From the NCBI RefSeq assembly GCF_000003815.2, contig NC_049991.1, positions 5,092,350-5,156,349 of the forward strand: a stretch of DNA of 64,000 nt, written 5' to 3'. The translations under genes were made by a program, and so were the position numbers. The DNA comes from Branchiostoma floridae (taxonomy: Eukaryota; Chordata; Leptocardii; Amphioxiformes; Branchiostomatidae). Shown here piece after piece: positions 23,153-34,800 of this stretch. The notes under the pieces were generated by a model that searched no databases, was not told the origin of the DNA, and worked only from the letters and a program-made list of their open reading frames with translations. Position 1 is the first letter of the stretch; each line of letters begins with the position of its first letter.

Positions 23153-23829
23153 NNNNNNNNNNNNNNNNNNNNNNNNNNNNNNNNNNNNNNNNNNNNNNNN
23201 NNNNNNNNNNNNNNNNNNNNNNNNNNNNNNNNNNNNNNNNNNNNNNNNNNNNNNNNNNNNNNNNNNNNNNNNNNNNNNNNNNNNNNNNNNNNNNNNNNNN
23301 NNNNNNNNNNNNNNNNNNNNNNNNNNNNNNNNNNNNNNNNNNNNNNNNNNNNNNNNNNNNNNNNNNNNNNNNNNNNNNNNNNNNNNNNNNNNNNNNNNNN
23401 NNNNNNNNNNNNNNNNNNNNNNNNNNNNNNNNNNNNNNNNNNNNNNNNNNNNNNNNNNNNNNNNNNNNNNNNNNNNNNNNNNNNNNNNNNNNNNNNNNNN
23501 NNNNNNNNNNNNNNNNNNNNNNNNNNNNNNNNNNNNNNNNNNNNNNNNNNNNNNNNNNNNNNNNNNNNNNNNNNNNNNNNNNNNNNNNNNNNNNNNNNNN
23601 NNNNNNNNNNNNNNNNNNNNNNNNNNNNNNNNNNNNNNNNNNNNNNNNNNNNNNNNNNNNNNNNNNNNNNNNNNNNNNNNNNNNNNNNNNNNNNNNNNNN
23701 NNNNNNNNNNNNNNNNNNNNNNNNNNNNNNNNNNNNNNNNNNNNNNNNNNNNNNNNNNNNNNNNNNNNNNNNNNNNNNNNNNNNNNNNNNNNNNNNNNNN
23801 NNNNNNNNNNNNNNNNNNNNNNNNNNNNN
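23153..23829. other. Assembly gap of 677 N at the second orientation switch
   Basis: Monomers are minus before and plus after this gap. Confidence 0.97.
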
Positions 23830-24618
23830 TTTTCTACATACGAATGAAGGCTCACTTGGGGGATAACCGCTAACCGCTATCGTGAACCCTTCGGTAACCG
23901 CAAAAAAGCGACTCCTTACATCTGGACTTCCGAAATTTCCAACAAAGTGTGCGTTACTTTCAAGACTCGAATATCATAGTAGTACATGTGGGCAAACGGT
24001 AGAAAGTGATTTTAGTACCCAAAATTACTTTGTAACTTTTCTACATACGAATGAAGGCTCACTTGGGGGATAACCGCTAACCGCTACGCGAACCCTTCGG
24101 TAACTGCAAAAAAGCGACCCCTTACGATCGGACTTCCGAAATTTCCAACAAAGTGTGCGTTACTTTCAACACTTAAATATCATAGTAGTACACTTGGGCA
24201 AACGGTAGAAAGTGATTTGAGTACCCAAAATTACTTTGTAACTTTTCTACATACGAATGAAGGCTCACTTGGGGGATAACCGCTAACCGCTACGCGAACC
24301 CTTCGGTAACCACACAAAAGCGACCCCTTACGATCGGACTTCCGAAATTTCAAACAAAGTGTGCGTTACTTTCAACACTGGAATCTCGTAGTAAAACACG
24401 TGGGTTGCAGGTAGAAAGTTGTTTCAGCACCCAAAATTACTTTGTAACTTTTCTACATACGAATGAAGGCTCACCCGGGGGATAACCGCTAACCGCTACG
24501 CGAACCCTTCGGTAACTGCAAAAAAGCGACCCCTTACGATCGGACTTCAGAAATTTCAAACAAAGTGTAAGTTACTTTCAACACTTGAATGTCGTAGTAA
24601 AACACGTGGGTTGCAGGG

Positions 24619-25430
24619 CCGCAATATTTTTACACACAAGAAGTCATCTTTATGTCCATTTCCACCCATCAACTGCCTGTGATATACAGCACCAAATAAA
24701 GCTCGCTAGACCTCAACCTTGAGGCCGCCCTGTTACAAGGGTGCGCCACAAATATTGCCTATAGAACGGGCTGGATATGTCTTTTTAAGAGACTTGGCTA
24801 CATCTACAGACCATTACATAATTTCTTACAATGTTCCTAAACGCGATTTATGAACCAGAAAACACACAAAAAACACGTAACTCACAGAAAACTTCCGCCA
24901 TTTTGATCGTGATTTTCAGCTGATATTTAACAGTCGACCAAGTAGATTATATTTATCTTTACAATCCTCGGCATTTTCAGGCATATATAGGCTTGTTTTG
25001 AAGCTGCTTTGTACAGTATAGCTGAAAACTTTTTTTTAAAATCAATATTTTTTCAAACGGCCGAAAATTGAAGCGCACGCGGCCGGATGTCATCTATATC
25101 AGTAATCAAATCAACATGGACTAGCATTAGTCAGCTAGCGTTTGTAGCGCATGTGTTATTAACAATGAATGTTAACGGTCTACTTATACCGGTATTTAAC
25201 AAATTGTAACGAGAAAGCCACCCACCTCAGACATTTGTGTACCACCAGGCGACCAGTCCCGCAATCTTCCGTAGAGTATCCACCGCAGAATCCCTTGTTG
25301 TTGTTGTGGTCCTTGTTTAACGTCAAATTCTCCGCTCGACATGGGCTCATGGTGTTTCTGCTTGGTGCTCTTTGGCTTGCTGTCCCCAGTGGTGCTTGCA
25401 CTCTGGTGCTTTGTTTATGCATGTTTGGGA
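24619..25430. other. Flank of the 206-bp array, no clear gene
   Basis: Unique-looking DNA. A minus-strand frame without stops continues at 25422-25180 in phase with the doubtful frame at 25438-25701, separated by one TGA. No domain was recognised in it. Confidence 0.35.
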
Positions 25431-25437
25431 GTGATTT

Positions 25438-25701
25438 TCAGTCCTGCTTCGCAAACCTTTTCGTGTCTTCTACATATTTAGAAAATGCCATGTACATCCT
25501 TCTGTTTGCTTCGTCTCCCAGGTTTTCTCGCATTCGTGCTAAGGCTACTACATCGACTGTTCTCTCTTGTTGCGATGTTCCGTATTCTTCATATATGTTG
25601 TCAACTTCGCTCAGTAGTTGCTGTCTTGGCCTCTCGTATCTTGGCCAGAGTCCCCGAACGACGAAAAATATGGCGAAGCTTAAGAACGAACAACGCAACA
25701 A
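25438..25701 (-). CDS. Doubtful small minus-strand reading frame, partial or internal exon
   Basis: About 88 codons read without a stop. A hydrophobic start (SFLSFAIFFVVRGLW) is followed by a charged, helix-prone segment (RPRQQLLSEVDNIYEEYG; then ARMRENLGDEANRRMY). No ATG exists in this frame between the upstream stop (25755-25753) and 25701, so the frame would need a spliced start; an acceptor-like CAATCACAG precedes it. Another frame does have an ATG at 25828 (MADVVNIQND...) running to 25601. The same frame resumes after the TGA for 80 more codons. No family was recognised. It may be a piece of a gene, a decayed one, or chance. Confidence 0.25.
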   Translation of the reverse strand: MLRCSFLSFAIFFVVRGLWPRYERPRQQLLSEVDNIYEEYGTSQQERTVDVVALARMRENLGDEANRRMYMAFSKYVEDTKRFAKQD

Positions 25702-25766
25702 GCACCTGTGATTGACAATGCGTCTTCCTGCATGTGCAGCTTGATAATTTGGTTATCAAACAGCAG

Positions 25767-25831
25767 CCAATCAGCGAAGTGGAGCGGTCAATAGCTGTGT
25801 CATTCTGAATATTAACGACGTCTGCCATTGG
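25767..25831 (-). promoter_or_regulatory. Pair of CCAAT boxes
   Basis: CCAAT on the plus strand at 25767-25771 and its complement ATTGG at 25827-25831 lie 60 bases apart, with GACGTC between 25818 and 25823. CCAAT pairs bind NF-Y in animal promoters. Transcription from here in either direction is possible but unproven. Confidence 0.3.
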
Positions 25832-25849
25832 TCACGTATTTAAAGGTCT

Positions 25850-26510
25850 TATCCCCTGTTTGTTAATGGCACGCTCCAAACTTGTATCCGAATTAAATCA
25901 AAACTGATTGGCTTTAAACAGTTGCGTGATATTGTGTGATGATATACATGTATAACGTTAAAAGTTTATTGCAAATTCTTGCCCGAGGGCTAATTGCAGT
26001 CAGCACGAAAGTATACAAACAAAAAATATAAAAAATATACCCACAGGATTCAATCGCACTTGTACTTGCACGCCTAGCTTGCTATCCTTTTATGTGCGTT
26101 TGTCTTGGCGAACCTGTAACAGTAGTTACTTCGTCAGATAGCAAATAATTAGCTTTTTTTGACAGTATACCGTTTACGTTTATTAATCGCCAGGAGAACA
26201 ATACAATGAACAAAATTTATTCTTTTACTCTTATCAAGATAGTTAGGTGTGCCTAAATTGTTGATTCAAATCTCTGAGGACAATCTCTGAGAGGGAAACG
26301 GAACAAAAATGTGACAATCGCCTGACGGATTTGCCAGCTACCATCACGAATCTGGGTGATACAATGTAACATTTCAAGGCCACTGTAGGCGAACCCCGAA
26401 GGCAGCAAGTATCAAGGACAGGTAATGAGGTATGTTCTGATCACCTTATCATGTGATAACAATTAGTACGTTTAAGAAGTAGGTGGATTTGACTTCATGA
26501 TCAGCGTTCC
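25850..26510. other. Intergenic, nothing recognised
   Basis: AT-rich DNA with no recognisable exon, RNA gene or repeat. Confidence 0.35.
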
Positions 26511-26517
26511 TACCTAA

Positions 26518-26763
26518 AGGCCCCCTCTCACTTGACGTGCGGCACGCTTGCGGCATTGCTGCGTTCGTTCACTGCGGTACTGTTTTGTTATTTTCTCCGA
26601 TTTGCTATAATTCAGATATTGCGCAATACGTAAAAGTGTGACATAGAAGACCACAAAATACACAACAAGTAAGAAAATTCGTTCTTTATCTCTGAAATTC
26701 GTTGAGCGTCTTCCGAACGCAGCAATGCCGCAAGCGTGCCGCACGTCAAGTGAGAGGGGGCCT
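26518..26763. mobile_element. PIF/Harbinger-type MITE with 50-bp perfect terminal repeats
   Basis: The element is 246 bp. The ends read AGGCCCCCTCTCACTTGACG... and its inverse, identical for 50 bases up to GCTGCGTTCG. TAA flanks both sides (26515-26517 and 26764-26766), the TWA-type target duplication of the PIF/Harbinger superfamily. The centre is AT-rich and not coding. The perfect ends suggest recent movement. Confidence 0.88.
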
Positions 26764-26816
26764 TAAGTTGCGAGGCATCCTGTTCAAAAAGAGTTCTGAT
26801 AAATTCAAATATCAGC

Positions 26817-26882
26817 TCTCTCACTCTCTCTCACTCTCTTACTTTCAATCTCTCACTCTCGCTCTCCCTCTCTCTATCTCAC
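26817..26882 (+). repeat. CT-rich simple repeat
   Basis: Imperfect (CTCTCA/CT)n runs with short interruptions. Confidence 0.85.
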
Positions 26883-27239
26883 ACAAACGACAGATTAGCT
26901 TGGCCTTGGTGTCACAATAATTACCAGGGGTTATTGACCTGAAGGCAACAAATACACCTATCTTGTACTTTGTGTATTAGTCGTTACCATACATTGTACC
27001 ATGCACAAATGTCGTGCAATAAAGATCATTCTATCATTCTACAATAGGGACAGTGTGAAGTCTCGGCTATGATTAGATGCACCTAGTTCAACCACCACCA
27101 CACAGCAGTGAAGAACGGTGTCAGTGGGACTCCTGAGACTTACCTTAAAGAAGTTCTCGGACTGACCAACAGGATATACCAACCATTTATACTTAAGTGA
27201 GTATTTCTCCTGTTTCCCTGCAATCCTATATGATAGTTG

Positions 27240-27480
27240 ACGGGTCATTACCTTCGCCAAGAAGGTTATGTAATCCATTTGTACCATGCATATCGGCGGT
27301 GGTGGAGGTGTCACTGTGTATGTAGTTATCTTCGCCAAGAATATCATGTTTTCTGTTACATGGGTCTGTATGTAGGTCAATAGCATATAAGTCGAGAAAC
27401 TGCGGACGGAACTTTTTGATTTTTGCAGGTATGTAGCGGTAGTCGAAAGACATGCCTAGTACGAAAATGGTTTACCTGGT
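27240..27480 (+). repeat. Dispersed repeat with TTCGCCAAGAAGGTTAT
   Basis: It contains CTTCGCCAAGAAGGTTATG and CTTCGCCAAGAATATCATG, then GTATGTAGGTCAATAGCATA and a GAGAAAC..CGGA..TTT tail. The same order of words occurs at 32762-33070 (CTTCGCCGAGAAGGTTATAT, ATGTAGGTCAACAGCATATA). It is a dispersed, non-coding family. Confidence 0.6.
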
Positions 27481-27489
27481 GTTTTCCTT

Positions 27490-28330
27490 TCCGAAAGTGG
27501 CGGTGAATCGTGAGGTATTTACAAAGATGACACTGAATATTCTTAACTTCCAAGCGTTATGGCGTCAAGATGACAAAGTGTGCGCAAGTTTCATCACTTT
27601 AACTGTAAAGTAAAGCCCGCGGACAGAAAGCGGAAAGTACTTTGAGTACTAAAAATAACTTTGTTACTTTTCTACAAGGCTTGAAACTATTCGGGTTAAC
27701 CTCGAAAGTTGGGGTGCATCATGCGGTATTTACAAAGATGATACTGAATATTCTTAACTTCCAAGCGTTATGGCGTCAAGATGACAAAGTTTGCGTTACT
27801 TTCATCACTTAAATTGCATAGTAAAGCCCGTGTACAGATAGTATAAAGTCATTTGAGTACCTAAAATTACCTTGTTACTTTTCTACAAGGCTTGAAAACT
27901 ATTCGGGTTAACCGCTATAGTTGGGATACGTAGTGCGATATTTAGAAAGATGACACTGAATATTCTTTACTTTCAAACGCTATGGCGTCAAGATGACAAA
28001 TCGTGCGTTAGTTTCATCACTTGAATTGCATAGTAAAGTCCTTCGAAAGAAAGCAGACAGTCATTTGAGTACTAAAATTACCTTGTCACTTTTCAACAAG
28101 GCTTGAAAACTATTCGATAGTTGAGGTGCATCTTGCGGTATCTACAAAGATAACACTGAATATTCTTCAAAGATGACACTGAACTTTCAAACGCTATGGC
28201 GTCAAGATGACAAAATGTGCGTTAGTTTCATCACTTGAATTGCATAGTTAAGTCCGTGGACAGAAAGCAGAAAGTCATTTGAGTACTCAAAATTACTTTG
28301 TTACTTTTCTACAAGGCTTGAAAGCTATAA
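27490..28330 (+). repeat. 211-bp tandem repeat related to the 206-bp satellite
   Basis: About four units; ACTTTTCTACAAGG or its variant recurs at 27666, 27877, 28088 and 28303 (periods 211, 211, 215). Half the unit aligns with the 206-bp satellite: TGCGTTACTTTCATCACTTA, TTTGAGTAC..AAAATTAC and TTACTTTTCTACA are shared. The other half (AAGATGACACTGAATATTC, TATGGCGTCAAGATGACAAA) is different. A partial unit lies at 28497-28620 and a scrap at 41463-41515. Confidence 0.85.
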
Positions 28331-28496
28331 TTTGCGTATAAATGTACGATATGGTATAAATTTGACTGTTCAGTTACCCAATAGTGCATCTATGGTCGCA
28401 CATGTATGTGTGTTTTATCCAAAATGAATGCCTGAATACACAATTCAAGATTTGTATTGTTTGTCTGATAAGTGAAACAGTTAGTGTCTATCAAAA

Positions 28497-28620
28497 ATTT
28501 CACTTGAATTGCACAGGAAAGCCCTTGGACAGAAAGCAGAAGTCATTTAAGTACTAAGGATTACTTTTCTACAAGACTTGAAAACTATTCGGATTAACCG
28601 CGAAAGTTGGGGTGCCCGAA
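28497..28620 (+). repeat. Fragment of the 211-bp repeat
   Basis: It has CACTTGAATTGCACAGGAAA, GACAGAAAGCAGAAGTCATT and GCGAAAGTTGGGGTGC in the same order as the 27490-28330 units. It is about 190 bases upstream (plus direction) of the P450 stop codon, so it may fall in the P450 3' region. Confidence 0.65.
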
Positions 28621-28811
28621 AGATATAAGCAGGGGTGCGGATAAGTGAAACAGTTAGTGTCGATCAAAATTAATACTAGTTACGACTGGAACTTGTAACG
28701 TTACTAGTACCTACGTTGCATAATTATGATGAAAAGTAAAATAAATTATTATTTCTCTTATTGAATTTACTTGGATACTAAATGTGCCCATTGTTCTGTG
28801 CTAACGCATTC

Positions 28812-31800
28812 TCAAGCTGGTGTAACTTTCATCCACATCCCGCCCTTGGCACACATGACGATCAACACCTCTTTCTGCGCAGGACGTGTCGGGTCCACTT
28901 CGAAGACAAATCTGCCCAAACAAAGGAAATGTCGTTTATACAGTGCCTAGTATAGAGAATCATGTTTGAGGACTAAATTTTCAATCTTCCCAGAAGGATG
29001 AGATTGCCAGGACATACAAACCTTATTAAATAATTCTAAAACTTGATAAATCAGGCCAGTAGGTGTAAGTAAGCAAATTTGTTTGTGCGCCTCCCTAACG
29101 TTTTTTTTATTGGACTGATGTATTACGTTATAGTCCAAAACGATTTAAGAGTGTCACAACTAAGTATCTCAGTCATAACCTTGTCATTTATCCCATAGCA
29201 TTTTGAGCAGTGGATTGTTATCCACTGTGTCTATATAGGGCACGGTATTGGAAGGCAGTGCCCCTCCATCCACCGCCTTTTTGTTCTACAACCGAAGGCA
29301 GGTACTTATTATAAAACATGGGTATAATCAGGCAGTTAATGCGTGTAAATTGTATTCCCAATGATAAAAAATTTAGTTTGAACCACTATCCCCTATCTTA
29401 AAACCACTTGACAATTCGACGCTACTGTCTTTCAAATATGTCTATCAAGACATCAAGACACTGTCTATTGCTCTTTGCACTTTGCCTACCTGCCTGCCTG
29501 CCTAATTTTTAAATTATAAGTGCCTAGGCCAGGGACTGGCCCCTTGCTCCTCTCCGTTAGAATTCTTCAAGTTGCACGGTCCTCTGCACTTGTCTCTGCA
29601 AACTTGAGACTCCGTCCAATATCCTTTGCAATTTGATCTCACTTTTGTAAGGCGTGAATTTATGTTATTTCCCTGCACATTCATGGTTAATGTATTATTT
29701 CATATGTACTGAAGATTCTAGATTCTCTTACTTGTGTATCAGCCTTGCAAGCAGCACCTTCGCTTCGTTCATGGCAAAGTTTTGACCGATGCAGTTCCTG
29801 GACAAGGGTGACAATGTGATGTTAAGACCTCGAAACAAAAACTAGAAAAGTAATTCTAACATTTTGCGAGCAAATACGTAATGTTTACCTTCACATGATC
29901 TAGAGTCTAGACTAACAACAACACTGTCTATTCTTACTCAAACACATTCATATAAATGGTGTCCAACCCCTCCAGATTTGTCCTGCCACTTGCTACATAA
30001 TGTATGTCTGCTACATTACCAGTAAGCATGACCGTCTAGAAAGGCCATTGACATTATTTGAATGGAGGAGGAGAATAAACGGAGCAAAACAATAATTTCC
30101 CTGGAGGGAAATATAAAAACACTAATGTTAATAGAAATAGGCTAACCTCTGCCCTGCAGAAAACGGCAAGAAAGCGTGAGGGTCTCTGTCTTTCATACGC
30201 TCAGGGCAAAAACGACTTGGATCAAACTCCTGTAGCGAGACAACAACTGGTTAAGTCCAAAAAACTATGTCAATACATGCTGAAGTACGAAGAAAATTAC
30301 AAGTTGGAGATGGGGGTGAGTGCTGATTGTGATAGCAAGGTAAACAACATGCGTCAAATAGGACACTTCAAGGAAGCTTATTGTCATGTCCTAAACATTC
30401 ACTCTAGAGGATATATCTTCAGAGCTAAGATATTTGCACTATTTTAACCAGATTTCATTGCAACAGGAGCGAAGGAGACAGTGCACATTCGAGCTTACTA
30501 TCCGACTTAAACAGAGACGGGGGGCGATACAAGTTATCTGGCACGACCCTTTGCTGCAATTGCCCTAACATCACGTCTCGGAAGTAGCAATAAACGTGTC
30601 CATTCCGTGGCTGAACATGACTTATGTGCACATGAGCCGAACATTTAGGCAAGTCCCAAAGTCCTAAAGTGTAAACTTTAGTCTTCAATGACAATGTCAT
30701 TTATCGACACAGATTGACCCGATTCTCTTGGCCTACTTTGCGTGATATGCTAATTTTTAAGGACCCATGAATGGCCGTACCATGTGATCAGGTCCCCAGA
30801 CAGCCGGGTTATGGTGCAGTCCGTATAGGCTTATGTATATTTCAAAACCCTTTGGTACAGTGACGCCGTCAATCACGGTGTCCTCCAGCATGCTTCTCAC
30901 GATGATGGGGACAGGAGTGTGTAACCGCATGGATTCTTTCAGGCACATGGTCAGGTAAGGGAGTTTGTGCAGGTCCTCCCTGAAAGGACATTTGATTAAA
31001 AACTAGAGTTCGGGGACCTCATACCTCCAAGAAATATTTATTGCTTTTTGTGGATGTTATGTATGTTGATGGTCGGTTGTATTTGAGTGTAATGGATATC
31101 ACTGTTATTACGGGGACAAGTTGATGCCAGATATATAATAATGCATGTACTTACCAACACAACATCAGCATACCGCCACGCGGAGCACAAAATCTATCAG
31201 CGCAAACGAAGTATAACACACCAGGTCCCCAAAGGCACAAGTGGCTAAATACAAAGTTATTTATCATATTCAAATTATCCAGCATCGGCAAACAGTTGCT
31301 CTAATGAGTCAACTGTTACATTACCCTAACCAGTTGCTATACGCATCAACTGTTCAGATAAGGGATTACCTAACACATCCACATAATAGATGTAATAAAT
31401 CCGATTACATACTAGCGAAACTTCCGCGTAACGCAAGGCGCACCACATACCATCTAACAGCACAAACGAAATATAACACACTGTGTCCCCAAACGCACAA
31501 GTACATACATGCAATTTATTATCACAATCAAAATTGTCCGGCATCCCCAAACAGATGTTCTAAAATGTCGGGATGGGCAAACAGTTGCTCTAAGGTGCCA
31601 ACTGTTACAAATATTTCAAACAGTTGCCATCAACATCAGGACATCAACTGTTCAGATAATTACCAAACACATCCAGATAATAGATATACAATATAACCAA
31701 GTACATATTAACACAACTTCAATGTAATGCAAGGCAGAACACAACATCTAATCACTTTCAGCTTTCACACTAAGTATGAAACCAATCCATCCAGCTGTTC

Positions 31801-34800
31801 TTGAGTTATCTTGTGCAAAAACATACAAATACAACTGAAAATATTCAAATTGACCGTAATGGACAAACAGCTGCTCTAAGGAGACAACTGTTACAGATAT
31901 CCTAAGCAGACATAAATAAAACTAATTATCTTATTAAAAAAACTCGGGGTTCCCCATACAGCTGTCATACAAATCACCTCACTATCTGCTTGGACATAAG
32001 CTCATTAACAAACGCTTAAATCACAATGCCTGTTCCAATATATCGCAGATATAGGGGTAATTTCTGATATTATTACATCGATTATAACGACAGATACGGC
32101 ACCCAAAATCTCATCAATTCGAGCTTTCATCACACCCCACCAACACAACAAGTATGAAACCAATCCATCAAGCCATTCTTGAGTAATCTTGTACACAGAC
32201 AGACAAACATAACAGATAATATAACCTCCATGGCATTTCATGGAGGTAAAAAACACATCTAGGGAATGTGGAAGTCTCTGTTGAATCCTTTAAGCACGTA
32301 GAAGTAGAAAAGCACGTACAAAAATGATGTCTTGCGACTTAAAACTCTTTGTTTTGTTTATAAATCATTGATATGCAAATTCCATTTTCTAGCTTATTTA
32401 CTTTATCTATTATTGAGTTGCTTGTAAATTACTACCAGCATGTATTTCTCTGGTTTGTTGTATAATATTTTCATCTTTGATGCATTTATGTTGATTTGAA
32501 CCTTTGTTTTATGTTTATCTGCGCAGGGCTCGATCAAATGAACAATGAAATTTAGAGATGCATCGGAAGTCTTAAATCAGCATGGACACATAATTCAAAA
32601 TTGACGTCAACTTCTGTACCTTAAGAACGGAACCACGGCGTCTTTATGTTGTGGGACCCGGCGTGCCCCCAACGTAGCCCGATGGCCGCAGTGTGTCCCA
32701 GGAAGGTACGTAGGGGTCACGCCCGAAAGTGCATACATACAGTCTACCCGTGGGGCCCATTTTTACCTTCGCCGAGAAGGTTATATTTTCGGTTAAGGCC
32801 TCATGTTGTGTCCCTATATGTAGGTCAACAGCATATAACTCGAGAAACAGTGTATGGATTTTAATGATATTTGGTATTTGAGTAGCGGTTGAGGAAAGGA
32901 AGGTCGTGTTCGAAAATGGTTGGCGTAGCCTTTTTCCGTCAGGACGGTATCGGGCCGAATGTGTGCGTCCGCTTTCTCGTAAACAGTAGAACTCAAGAAT
33001 CCTTGAATGGATCCTGATAATATTTGGTAGGTGGGTAGGGGTCAGAAAAACGAAGGTCAAGTTCGATAATGGGTCCCCTAGTGTTCGTGGAACTCTAGTT
33101 TCTAAATGTGACCGCAAAAGTATTTTTCTTGTCCAGTTGTAGAGATTGAATTGTATCTGAATATATTGTTTACCAGGCCCGATGATCTCTAACCTTTATA
33201 ACATTTCGCACACGTATTGCAAAGACGCCTTACCATTGAATTGTGTCATCCTCCATCCCGGACAGCAGGTGATTCACCTCTTCCCGCACCTTGTCCTGAT
33301 GATGTGGATGTTGAGCAAGGGAGTACAGGGTCCAGGAAAGGGCACTTGCTGTCGTCTCATGCCCTGATGAAAATGATAGTTCACACTATATTCTTTTTTG
33401 CAACAATACCTAGTCATGTTAAAAGTCATGTATCGACTTTGCAAATGACATACGGTATCTTCTCATTTGTATAGTACTTTGGACCTCTAGAGTTTCCTAG
33501 GCATTGTTGTATTTTGTTGTCACAATATATGATATATCATATACCAGGATTTACAATAATGCATCATGAAGGATTGTTATACAAATATATAGAGAGAGAT
33601 AAAAAAATAAATGTCACCAGCAAACAAGAAGGTGTCCACTTCTTCCCTGATCTCCATATCCGTCAGCCCAGTCCCATCCTCATACCGTGAGGACAGTAGA
33701 ATGTCGATGAAGTCCAGTCTTGTGTTCCGTTGGGAACGTCCGTTGCGCTTCTAGATATGAACAAAAGAAATATTAACATTTATTCACTTTTCGTCTCTAG
33801 AATGATGCCAACTCCATGTGTTTACTTGCTGATGTTTGATTGTCATATGATAAGCTAGGAGAGTACGTGTGTCTAAGGTCCCATTTTTCACCAGTGGCCG
33901 TTGGACGGGGCCGGGTCCTGGGTTGATTTTAATTCGTCGGACCCGGCCAGGCCCAAAATAACCATGTTGCCGCAGAAGGTCCCAAGTCACGCCTGAAAGT
34001 GATTAAAAAAGCCCGGCTCAATTGTGAACAGGTTATAATTGCAGCAAAGCGATATTTTCTTTCTTTGAGTAATTGCGTCATTAATCTCCACTTTACTTAC
34101 CAGTTGCTGCCTCCTCTTTGCGATAATGGACTCCGCCGTGTCGTGGATGAATTTACACAAGCGGGTGTATTCACGCCCACTGGGAAGCCAGTTGTACGCG
34201 GAACTAGACAGCTGATATATTGGGTTGCTGCACACACAAGAACATGCAGAAAAACATGGTTGTGATGTCTAACTCTTAACATTATCAAATAGTAGTACAT
34301 GCCTTTACAACGCAATTTAAGTCCAATATGCAACAGTCTGTGATTGGAAATTCTATCTTAGTGTTGATTGGCTGACGGCTCATACCTCCATGAGGTATTT
34401 CAGTTATGCAGATTACATCCAGATTTACATCATCTATGTACCTAACCTACACATACACAATGTTGATTTTCTTATCACTTACCACACAGTTGAATTATGA
34501 CACTTTCGCAATCATTTAAATTAGGGTTTATTTGCTTAATTGATACTTTGCCACTTGCCACATGTTACAAGTAGTAATGTTCTATCATATAAGCCACTGA
34601 GATTATAGCATTCTTTCATCAATTGTGGCCATCAAGTCTTACTTTGCAGTTAATGACACTTACAAAGGCATCTGCATAAACAGGACTTTAAGTTTCCGAA
34701 TTGCTGCGATGTACTCAGTCTTGGTTCTGAGGAGGGAAGAAAGAAGAAAAAACTTTTCCTCGTCTAGCAGCTGAGAAGATTTCTTGGTCAAGCAATTTAA

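Larger units (their letters stand above)
15418..24618. repeat. 206-bp satellite array with an inverted middle block
   Basis: Landmark GTAACTTTTCTACATAC recurs at 15521, 15727, 15933 and 16139, a period of 206 bp. Two monomer types alternate irregularly. Type A has ACATTTGGACTTCC and GGGCAAACGGTAGAAA; type B has CGATCGGACTTCAGAAATTT and CACGTGGGCTGCAAG. About 38 monomers are present outside the gaps. Orientation is plus at 15418-19907, minus at 20370-23152 and plus again at 23830-24618. The array opens and closes within type B monomers. As 206 is not a multiple of three, the ~60-codon frames in each monomer cannot join into a long protein. Confidence 0.97.

Noticed and set aside
15418-24618. 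Regular repeats resembling a CRISPR array
   Set aside because: The whole 206-bp unit is repeated with no unique spacers, and the surrounding genes are animal genes with introns.
25169-25711. 180-codon plus-strand frame
   Set aside because: It starts at TTG, has odd composition and no domain, and overlaps a more coding-like minus-strand frame.
30217-30948. Separate short genes at the P450 exons 10 and 11
   Set aside because: They join in phase with the other CYP4 exons into one 511-residue protein, so they are not independent genes or fragments.
31241-31696. 151-codon plus-strand frame inside the P450 region
   Set aside because: It covers two diverged repeat copies in an intron; composition is repeat-like and no domain is visible.
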